The notes beneath the pieces were generated by a model, which did not search any database, was not told the origin of the DNA, and saw nothing but the letters and a program-made list of their open reading frames with translations. DNA of 64,000 nucleotides from Barthelona sp. PCE (Eukaryota; Metamonada: BaSk clade): NCBI GenBank assembly GCA_040285745.1, contig JAUFOR010000003.1, forward strand, positions 62,001 through 126,000. Reading direction: 5' to 3'. The position numbers and the translations under genes are program-made. This document shows, piece by piece, positions 1-7,380 of this stretch. Numbering within the stretch: position 1 is the first letter of the stretch; the number at the start of each line of letters is the position of its first letter.

Positions 1-734
1 AGAGCGTAATAGAGACGGATGTAAAGGGGATCATGTGAAAGAGCCTCCCACATAGTATCACCTGAGATACGCATAGTAGTCACCATACCACAATTCTGGC
101 ATCTAAGAACCGGCATTGAGAAGTAAAAGATGTTCTGGATAGGAACGTCCTTGGGGATCTTGACCTGTGCCTGCACCATGGCGAGAGATCCGCCAGTGCG
201 AACAGTTTTCCAGTGGCCAAGAGCAAGATAGAATGTGGCCTCTCCGCCTGTGAACTGGAAGTAGTGGCCGGGACATGTGCCTGGAGTGTACTTGGGGGTG
301 AAACTGTAATCACCAGAAAATGCAACATCATAAACAGATTTTCCAAGAGCCTTTGTAGCCTTCTCGAATTCCGAGCCTGTGAGGTCACGAACGTAATCAC
401 TGTATTGCTCCATGCTGTATTGACGAGTAAGACGGGAATCGGTAGAACAAGTCGAGATAATGATTGTCATTGCACCTGACTTTCTTAGTTCCATTTCAGC
501 TCTACGTGATTCTTCGGAGACGGTACCTGAGACCTTGACCTTGAACCAACTACGCTTCTTCTTGAGCGTTTCGATTCTGATGGTACTTGTAGAAATAACC
601 TTATCGTGACGAGTAACAGAGACAATTCTGCGAGAGGTAGGAATCCATGAGCCGGAACAGCCATTTCCGTTGGAAACATGTGCAAATACTTCACTTAGAA
701 GCAAGAAAAAAATCAAACACTGGTATACTTTCAT
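1..734 (-). CDS. Secreted or surface protein, N-terminal part (gene runs off the left edge)
   Basis: The frame is open from an ATG at 734 to base 1 (244 codons, no stop), so the 3' end is missing. The protein starts with a good signal peptide: MKVYQCL, then a run of Phe/Leu, then a likely cleavage after SEVFA. The rest is Ser/Thr-rich and probably beta-rich, with scattered cysteines including a C-Q-N-C pair near residue 216. I do not recognise a family. A perfect match to the local intron 3' end, CTAACATTTAG, lies on this strand at 747-737, two bases before the ATG. The first intron may therefore sit in the 5' UTR, or the true start may be in an upstream exon. Confidence 0.8.
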   Translation of the reverse strand, partial: MKVYQCLIFFLLLSEVFAHVSNGNGCSGSWIPTSRRIVSVTRHDKVISTSTIRIETLKKKRSWFKVKVSGTVSEESRRAEMELRKSGAMTIIISTCSTDSRLTRQYSMEQYSDYVRDLTGSEFEKATKALGKSVYDVAFSGDYSFTPKYTPGTCPGHYFQFTGGEATFYLALGHWKTVRTGGSLAMVQAQVKIPKDVPIQNIFYFSMPVLRCQNCGMVTTMRISGDTMWEALSHDPLYIRLYYA

Positions 735-736
735 CT

Positions 737-787
737 CTAAATGTTAGAATCTCATGTTGTTGCGTATTATCGCCAAACTAAGCATAC
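737..787 (-). other. Candidate short intron just upstream of the first gene's ATG
   Basis: On the minus strand this stretch begins GTATGC (787-782) and ends CTAACATTTAG (747-737). The end matches the branch-point/3' splice motif of the two better-supported introns in this window. It would be 51 nt long, against 150 and 153 nt for those two. No coding exon is visible upstream, so it would be a 5' UTR intron. The 3' motif is convincing; the 5' end is a guess. Confidence 0.35.
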
Positions 788-1046
788 AAAACCTTTAAAA
801 AGAGATTAGAACAACTATAACAAAGAAAAGGATGATATTCGTTAAAACAATAGATAGTGCTTGTTTGTTCGTGTTGACTGGGTATGTTGTTTATTTTGAA
901 TCTATATACTTGTTTGAAAAGAATTTAACGCATGCTAGTATTGCCGGCTTGTAACAGTTATTTTATATTTTCATTTTCAGCATTAATTTTTATTTTAATC
1001 ACTCACATTACGCGAAATAGCAACCTTTAACATTATTTTAAAATCC
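788..1046. other. Intergenic, no gene seen
   Basis: AT-rich spacer between the secreted-protein gene (upstream side) and the 3' end of the E1-like gene. No open frame, tRNA-like fold or repeat was recognised. Confidence 0.5.
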
Positions 1047-1982
1047 TTAACGGCGACCGCGTGCTATATAGACACATGACCTGCTCCTGACACTTTTGAG
1101 GTCGCTCAACATCAAATCATCTGTGTAAGGTGCCTCAATAGGACCCACGGCATCATGTAGCTCACGCAGCGTCATGTCATCCAAAAAAGTGTAGCCTCCA
1201 CACACTGAACAATCATTGTTTCTTAGGATATCGGTGGTTGACAGCCCAACATCGAAGCACACGTACATGTTCTCCATCGGCACCAATCGCACCATCTGTG
1301 CGGCACACATTTCAGCTGTGGATAATGGGGTTATCTCCATTGATGCTCGCTCATGCCGCAAAAATTCATCTTGGGAAAATGCAATGCGAGCTGCATCGCA
1401 TGCTGTTACTGCTGCAGAACGACGCGCACTACTATTGAGCAGGCTGTATCCAGGAGATACCCTAAGAGCTGCAACCACATCATGGCATGTTTTTGATTCA
1501 ACTCTGATCGAGCAAAGTGTTGGAGCGCTATCGTATAAATCAGGATAGCAGCTCGGACAGGCCACCTCGCCCTCCAGTGAGAACCGTCGAGCATGCCACT
1601 TGTGAATAGCTGTGCCTCCCTCAATAATAATTGCGCTTGGGTTACGTTGTAGACAACAATCAAAAACAATTTTTCTGGCATCTAAAGAATCAACACACAC
1701 GAAATACAGATCACATACACATTTATCAAGAGGCAAATCCTCAAATCGATCCCTATATACCTTGCTTCGAGGATGTAGTTCACCTAGCACATCAACTTTG
1801 TACCGATCCACATCAGTGGATCGGTACAGCGGCTGATTGGACAAATTGTGTGGAGCAACTCGATCATAGTCCACGAGCGTGATTCGAGAAAACAGCCCAA
1901 AAAAAGCTAAATGTCGGAACACGCAAGATCCCAAACTACCACACCCTATTACGGCGCATGCCCTCCTGTCCTTAGCCCTCAT
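1047..1982 (-). CDS. E1-like (ThiF/UBA3-type) ubiquitin-like protein activating enzyme
   Basis: A 311-residue E1-superfamily adenylation domain. It has the nucleotide loop VIGCGSLGS (residues 11-19), the acidic strand end LVDYDRV (36-42), two zinc-type Cys pairs (C142/C145 and C258/C261) and a cysteine in LCSI (C157) at the place of the catalytic cysteine of UBA3. The order of these elements and the stretch around STAEMCAAQMV fit UBA3, the catalytic subunit for NEDD8, better than UBA4 or UBA5. It is short (UBA3 is about 460 residues) and its C-terminal ubiquitin-fold domain is reduced or missing. The usual N-L-N-R-Q motif reads N-L-S-N-Q here, so the arginine that contacts ATP is absent. A RAD6-type E2 gene lies 2.4 kb away. 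Subfamily assignment is an inference. Confidence 0.7.
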   Translation of the reverse strand: MRAKDRRACAVIGCGSLGSCVFRHLAFFGLFSRITLVDYDRVAPHNLSNQPLYRSTDVDRYKVDVLGELHPRSKVYRDRFEDLPLDKCVCDLYFVCVDSLDARKIVFDCCLQRNPSAIIIEGGTAIHKWHARRFSLEGEVACPSCYPDLYDSAPTLCSIRVESKTCHDVVAALRVSPGYSLLNSSARRSAAVTACDAARIAFSQDEFLRHERASMEITPLSTAEMCAAQMVRLVPMENMYVCFDVGLSTTDILRNNDCSVCGGYTFLDDMTLRELHDAVGPIEAPYTDDLMLSDLKSVRSRSCVYIARGRR

Positions 1983-2068
1983 TAATTCATATATAGATAG
2001 TGTACTGAAAGGGTTGTTTTACCACTTACACACTTTTCCCGCGGTTGCGCTGTTATGTTTGAGTTTAC

Positions 2069-4369
2069 ATGAGCTCAGCACTCCGATCAACATACCTGTA
2101 CACAGTTATCTTATCCGAAATGGAAGAGATTAACGAGTTTGTGGGGCTTTGGGATAGTTTGCATATTTATGAAATGCAAAACACATACATACGATCCAGA
2201 CTGCTCAACTTCTTTGATATGGATGATAAGAAGCGTAAGGAGAAGCTCTCTATGTTCTTCGATACCCTTGCCAGTACTCACGATTTGCGTCTTTTGCTTG
2301 AGGAGTTGCACACACTCGTGTATATGGGCCTGGGGATGCCATGCGACGCGACATCTCCGACCTCGCAGCTGAGATACGCACAAGTCTTTTGTGATTACTT
2401 GCTAGAAATGGGGTTCTTCCCAGAATTCTTTAACTTACTTGTCCGCCTCGTATCGATGGACCAAGCCGTTGTGTCTGAGCACCTCACATCGCTCCTCACG
2501 GTCATCTATTGCTTCACACTGTTCCATCGTGAGAAACCTATCATGTATAGGCTGATAACAGTTAGCGATTTTAGGTATAAGTTTCCTTTTGTGTTTCAGA
2601 TCTTTCACATCCTCAGCAACATGCTTGACAACCTTTGGGTACCGATAAGGATGCTCTTAAAACTTGTCCAGGTATCTTTGAGCATTGTTTTTGATCACCA
2701 CGGGAGCATTGACGAGTTCGAGAATGACATAAACTGCCTTGACGATTTCACAGAGCCTACCGAGCCGCCTGTGTTCATTGTTGATCACTTTCTTCAAGAA
2801 ATTGAGTTCCAGTTCCCGAAGGGCGAGCGTGAGAATATTCCTTCGATTAAGAGGATACATAAATCCCTCTCAGACATGAAGGAGACGGGTAGTGCGTACA
2901 CACGCACTTTCAAGGAGGACGACGGGACACCGTGTGCTCTTAAAAGAAATGATTTTTTGAACAGTTTCTTTAAGTTCTTATTACCAAACATATCGCGGTA
3001 TATTGTGATTTTTTACCGAGTTTTTCTATCAGGCGCACCCAAAGCAGGCCACCTGACGCGCGCCCCATTTTTTGACATCAAGCGAAAGGAGAGCAACGGT
3101 AATCCATGGATGGTTGCAGAAATCTTTCCCCCGGCAATGGTTCATAATAATCCCAACGTTGAGTTGAGTGAAAGCCAAATGCTATCACAGTTTGGCGAGT
3201 ACCTGCACAAACATGCAGCTATCGAGTCACAAAGGAACGCCAACGATTTCATAGAGCTGGTTTTTGAAAGACAGAGACAGATCATCTTGAGAACAACGTT
3301 TTCTGTTGTCATGCTAATGACAGAGATATTTAAATTCACAATCAGGCCCCAATACGAGCTGATGCGCTTCTTACTCAAGGATTTGAAAGGGGTCTTACTG
3401 GTTAGCAAATTTTTAAATCAGGACCTCACCATGTTCCTCAAGAACCCATTAATTGACAGCTCAAATACACTCAGCGTGCGAAAGGAGAACCATGTTGTTG
3501 ACTGGCTCACACATCTTGTTTTTCCTCCAGTCAACCTCACATTTGCTCTTGTTCGTCAGAAAATATTCGGAAGTGCCATCCCCAAGACACCAGACAAGAT
3601 TGTTATTCCGGAGCTCAAAATAGACCCATCAGGGCTGAAGACCACAGACGCTACCTTGGATCTCGTCGAGGAAGAGCTCATGACTGCACATGGTAAGGAA
3701 GAAGTGCATCGTGCTAAGCTACTTGCTACAGCGAGTAAGGAGACATCACAAATGTCTATTTTCGATAGGCCTCCCGCAAGGTCGCGTATGAAGTCATGTG
3801 TGAGTGATGTTGACATTAAAAGTATGCACACTCTGATCAGTGCCCTCAGACTGCTTAACACACTGACATCTCAGCACCCTCCACAGTTCCCGCTTAACCC
3901 CGATATACCCGTTCCGCAGAGAGGTGAGAGATACTATATTGTACAGAGCAAGTTACACAATGTACTAGCAGTTTTGTTAAGCGTGATATCACACCCAGCG
4001 ACAGACACATACTCTGCAAAGATACTCCGCCGATGCCTGGTTGAGGCAGGGCGCCAGTTCTGCAACCGCAACCCACATATACTGACTACAATGTTCAAGA
4101 CTATATCTCTGAACTATTTGGATACCAGTTTTCACTTCACCTCTTCAGATCCCGATTTCATTAACGCAGAGCTCATTCAGAAGCGGAAGAAGGTGCTGTT
4201 GAGTAATTTTGAGCAGTGGAGGCTGCAGAATTTCGCAGGATGGTGGAAGCATGGATTATATGCTTCTGATTCGAACAGACACGGTGGAATTGATAATATC
4301 CATGAGTTTGTACGGTCAAAGGATCCATTGAGCCTTGCACGGTTTAGGAATGCACAGAAGTTAAAGTAA
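2069..4369 (+). CDS. STRIP1/Far11-family protein (STRIPAK complex)
   Basis: A 766-residue alpha-helical protein. The N-terminal half resembles the N1221 domain and the C-terminal half the DUF3402 domain of STRIP1/2 and yeast Far11. The landmarks are a KFLNQDLTMFL-like stretch near residue 455 (the FFNQNIMSYI region of STRIP1), a following ALRLLNTLT helix, and a terminal helical block ending in a Trp-rich segment. STRIP proteins are scaffolds that link PP2A to GCK kinases in STRIPAK. The first in-frame ATG is at 2069; a second at 2120 (MEEINEF) has a better context and may be the real start. The stop lies 6 nt from the stop of the E2 gene on the other strand. The family call rests on remembered motifs. 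Confidence 0.65.
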   Translation: MSSALRSTYLYTVILSEMEEINEFVGLWDSLHIYEMQNTYIRSRLLNFFDMDDKKRKEKLSMFFDTLASTHDLRLLLEELHTLVYMGLGMPCDATSPTSQLRYAQVFCDYLLEMGFFPEFFNLLVRLVSMDQAVVSEHLTSLLTVIYCFTLFHREKPIMYRLITVSDFRYKFPFVFQIFHILSNMLDNLWVPIRMLLKLVQVSLSIVFDHHGSIDEFENDINCLDDFTEPTEPPVFIVDHFLQEIEFQFPKGERENIPSIKRIHKSLSDMKETGSAYTRTFKEDDGTPCALKRNDFLNSFFKFLLPNISRYIVIFYRVFLSGAPKAGHLTRAPFFDIKRKESNGNPWMVAEIFPPAMVHNNPNVELSESQMLSQFGEYLHKHAAIESQRNANDFIELVFERQRQIILRTTFSVVMLMTEIFKFTIRPQYELMRFLLKDLKGVLLVSKFLNQDLTMFLKNPLIDSSNTLSVRKENHVVDWLTHLVFPPVNLTFALVRQKIFGSAIPKTPDKIVIPELKIDPSGLKTTDATLDLVEEELMTAHGKEEVHRAKLLATASKETSQMSIFDRPPARSRMKSCVSDVDIKSMHTLISALRLLNTLTSQHPPQFPLNPDIPVPQRGERYYIVQSKLHNVLAVLLSVISHPATDTYSAKILRRCLVEAGRQFCNRNPHILTTMFKTISLNYLDTSFHFTSSDPDFINAELIQKRKKVLLSNFEQWRLQNFAGWWKHGLYASDSNRHGGIDNIHEFVRSKDPLSLARFRNAQKLK

Positions 4370-4375
4370 AAATTT

Positions 4376-4867
4376 TTATTCTTCAGTTTTTTCTTCCTCA
4401 ACAGTGTGCTCTAATAAACTATTCGTTACACATTCCCTAACCTTTTGAATGTAGAGATCTCTGTTTGTGGAGTACTGTGAAGCTGCCTGAACGTTCGCCG
4501 GACTGTTCACATTGGGATCTGTGAGTAATGACTGAATACTTGTTAGGATGCTTAGGCAATCATATGAGGCAGTCCAACGGTTCTGGAGGATGTCTAGACA
4601 TATTCTACCATCTGCGTAGATGTTAGGATGATGCATTACAGTGGAAAAAACAACCTTAGGTGGACTATGTGGGTAATCACTTGGAAAAGTAAGATTTAAC
4701 TTGAATATTCCACCCTCCCATTCGCTGTCCTCTGGACCAAAGATAAGTGCCGTCCAAAAAAACAAGTTTGATGCTTCTGGAAGTGCACTGATTCCCGATG
4801 GACGATCTCTATGTAATCTGTGGAGATCTCGGATGAGCCTATTGGTTGCAGTACTGTTTCCAGTCAT
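4376..4867 (-). CDS. Ubiquitin-conjugating enzyme E2, RAD6/UBE2A type
   Basis: A complete UBC fold of 163 residues. The HPN motif (80-82) is followed by YADGRICLDILQNRW with the active-site cysteine at position 90, and by the SLLTDPNVNSPAN segment. Both are nearly identical to RAD6/UBE2A, the E2 for histone H2B and PCNA ubiquitination. The C-terminal tail is short and acidic (VEEEKTEE), like that of yeast Rad6. The TAA stop lies within AATAAA on the minus strand, so the poly(A) signal probably overlaps the stop codon. It converges tail-to-tail with the STRIP gene. Confidence 0.93.
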   Translation of the reverse strand: MTGNSTATNRLIRDLHRLHRDRPSGISALPEASNLFFWTALIFGPEDSEWEGGIFKLNLTFPSDYPHSPPKVVFSTVMHHPNIYADGRICLDILQNRWTASYDCLSILTSIQSLLTDPNVNSPANVQAASQYSTNRDLYIQKVRECVTNSLLEHTVEEEKTEE

Positions 4868-5631
4868 TTAAATGATGATATTAGATGAGAAAGGGGCTAA
4901 AACAATATAACAAAGTTTTCTCTTTTTTTCAGTTCAAAATGCTTAAATAACGCTGTAATAACTCGTAATATAACCATTGGTACATGTGATTTAGTCAGAA
5001 ATAAAAATATTGGACCTTCTTGGGACATTGTAACTTTGGTTACATACCTTCTCACACAGTGCTCTTTTGGGCCTTTCACTTTCCCAAACCGTTACTGTAC
5101 CCACAAGATACAGGGATTGTAAAAACGAGGAAGATTTCTCTTCGTGCTTATGCTTGATGATGTTTAATCATAATAAAACGCACACTTTTTAGCATTTTAT
5201 TGATCTTTTTCCGGTCATAAAGATCGAACATTTAATAAGATAACAGATTTTCTTTTACCATTCTTTTTTAGCATCTTTTACATAAATATGGCAACCAACT
5301 TCTTACTTTTAGGAATATTTATTAGGAATAGAGGAGTAATTACAGCAAACGGTAAATATTCTTAGCCCAGGTTCATCTCATTAACTCTTAAAAGCTTTAC
5401 TGGCAGCATAAAAGGGGATAATCGATACTATTCCAGGCAAAGCGTAATATTTATACCATGAATATGGATATACGAACACAAAATTGTTTATCTTTGAATT
5501 AAACTGAGTATAGCTTCTTTCACAGTAGAATACCGGCTTTAAAACACGATACAACACTGTGCAAACGCAAAGAAGACATAGAATTCATGTAAAAATTTTT
5601 CAAACGTTCTTCATCCATTAGCATCTCGAAG
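4868..5631. other. 764-bp intergenic region, no gene seen
   Basis: AT-rich DNA between the 5' end of the E2 gene and the 5' end of the basic protein gene, so it should hold both promoters. It contains only short open frames with no protein-like composition. I saw no tRNA T-loop, rRNA or repeat. Confidence 0.5.
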
Positions 5632-6297
5632 ATGTATTATGATGATGACAGCGACTGGGGATCTGAGGGACGTCCTGTTACCCCTCATATCGAACCTTTG
5701 GTTACTAGAAAACCAATAGTAAGAAAATCAGAAACGAAGAAGCTGAATACAGCGAAGAAATCAGCGAGAGATATTCGCCAGGAACAAGACCCACGTTGGA
5801 AGACTACACCTATGCCTAAAATCGAACGAATTACACCCTTTCACAAAAATATGATTCGTACTTTACACAAAGGGGATCGTATGAGGCAATTAAGCGAGAC
5901 AACCAGAGAGCGTATCAGAGCACAGAAACAGAGACCTCAAACAGCTCCCATGCGCAACAAACGTCGTAAGGTAAGGAAAGTAAGACCAAAATCTGGTGCT
6001 TACTATGAGGGAAAGCAGATGAAGGAGTTTGAGTCACTCAATAAGACAGGATTTTTCTTTGACACAGGCAGCATTGAAGCACCAGCAGATAGGAGAAGTG
6101 CTTCAACCGACTACAGAGATCCACTGAAGCGTTACGGCCGTAAAACAGCAAGTTTGAAGGTTAGAGCCCTGGGAAAGATACCGAAGAAACGTCGACCTCG
6201 TTCTGTTCATGTTGCAATTCATCCAGCACGTTTTTCAATGAATTTATCAGTACCTTCGTTTGTGGACGCCCCAGTTCTTAATCCAAAGGGTGTATAG
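5632..6297 (+). CDS. Basic protein of unknown function
   Basis: A 221-residue protein with an acidic start (MYYDDDSDWGSE), then very rich in Lys/Arg, with short recurring RPxT/RPKS/RPRS elements (RPQTAP, RPKSGAYY, RPRSVH). No globular domain is evident. Pro-Arg-Ser/Thr motifs like these are common in axonemal and microtubule-associated proteins, and the next gene carries an IQ motif, but a cytoskeletal role is only a suggestion. Confidence 0.7.
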   Translation: MYYDDDSDWGSEGRPVTPHIEPLVTRKPIVRKSETKKLNTAKKSARDIRQEQDPRWKTTPMPKIERITPFHKNMIRTLHKGDRMRQLSETTRERIRAQKQRPQTAPMRNKRRKVRKVRPKSGAYYEGKQMKEFESLNKTGFFFDTGSIEAPADRRSASTDYRDPLKRYGRKTASLKVRALGKIPKKRRPRSVHVAIHPARFSMNLSVPSFVDAPVLNPKGV

Positions 6298-6560
6298 GTT
6301 GCTTATTTGTAAATTGATCTTGTATAAGTTTTCGTTATTGCAAAATTGGTTTAGTTATTATTCTAACAAGGTATTAAATGTCACTATCCACACGATCAAA
6401 AGTGAAACTGTTTGGAACATACAAGAAGGGCAAATATGATCACTCTTCTTGATCTTCACATTTTGAAACATGCAATGATAACAATGACGTGAAAATGCGC
6501 ATTTAAAGTAGTACATTCAATAAAACTTTAATGTGCTATATAATATTCCACCATTTTCCC

Positions 6561-7322
6561 ATGCCATCTTTTCGATATTCTGAAAATGAGGCTGCAGTTG
6601 TAATTCAAAGGGTTTTAAGGGGATATTTGACAAGAAAGAGAGTAAGAAAAGCACTTTTACACTTTAAGAAGCTTATGCGTAGAATGGGAAAAGAAATTGA
6701 CACTAGTAATGGATTTTACCATACAGTCCACGGCGATGCAGTTACATATGAGTCATGTGGAGTCCAGCATATGCTTGCAAGTCATCGAATTGCAGTGCAA
6801 ACAGATTTCCCCAATAGCTCTACGATTGCGGTTGATACCCACGTGGAGGAACCTGTTGTGGAGGAAAATGTGCCATCTGTCGTTGAAGAGACTGATCTTT
6901 CGATTGAAACTGTGAGTTCTTTACCAGGTTCCATCTCGTTTGCCAGTTCTTCTCCGATATCAAGTTCTCCAAACACAATAACAGCGTCTCAATCTCCACT
7001 TCCACTCCGTTACGGATTCAGGGACTGTCAGGAATCAGACACAATGGTGATTTCTCCCATACGCTCTCTTGAATTTGAAACCCCAGTTAAATCAGAAAAA
7101 GAGTCAGTTGAGCAACCACCCATACCGAAAGAGGTCACAGAAGACCCATCCGAGCCCGAAATACTTCCAAAGGCGGAGATCCCACTGGAGAGCATAGAGC
7201 TTAGCAATCCGTCTCCTCTTAAGCACAGTCAGTACTCGTTTGATAATGCAGAGGAGACACTGGAGGCCAAGTTCGAGCGCATGCGAAGGAAGCTTGCTCA
7301 GCACGTTCCGGATTACAGCTAG
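6561..7322 (+). CDS. IQ-motif protein
   Basis: A 253-residue protein. An IQ motif (AAVVIQRVLRGYLTRKR) near residues 12-28 should bind calmodulin or a related EF-hand protein. The rest is low-complexity, rich in Ser, Pro and Glu, and probably disordered, with a charged helical end (EAKFERMRRKLAQHV). The open frame extends to an ATG at 6531 (MCYIIFHHFP), but the start at 6561 (MPSFRYSENE) leads directly into the IQ helix and is preferred. It may be a flagellar or cytoskeletal protein; no family is recognised. Confidence 0.75.
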   Translation: MPSFRYSENEAAVVIQRVLRGYLTRKRVRKALLHFKKLMRRMGKEIDTSNGFYHTVHGDAVTYESCGVQHMLASHRIAVQTDFPNSSTIAVDTHVEEPVVEENVPSVVEETDLSIETVSSLPGSISFASSSPISSSPNTITASQSPLPLRYGFRDCQESDTMVISPIRSLEFETPVKSEKESVEQPPIPKEVTEDPSEPEILPKAEIPLESIELSNPSPLKHSQYSFDNAEETLEAKFERMRRKLAQHVPDYS

Positions 7323-7380
7323 GTTGAACCCAAAGCAAAACAAATCAAAACAAATCAGATTGAATCAGATTGAATGTGTT

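Noticed and set aside
2095-2115. CTGTACACAG upstream of the STRIP gene as a possible intron acceptor
   Set aside because: It lacks the CT-N-ACA-Y-TTAG spacing and the reading frame is continuous through it, so no intron is needed.
4868-5631. A tRNA or other RNA gene in the 764-bp spacer
   Set aside because: No T-loop (GTTCRA) with a matching acceptor stem and no A/B box pair was found by eye.
5632-7322. The basic protein and IQ protein as one gene with an intron
   Set aside because: The first frame has a natural stop and the second its own ATG just before the IQ helix. No donor/acceptor pair of the local type lies between them.
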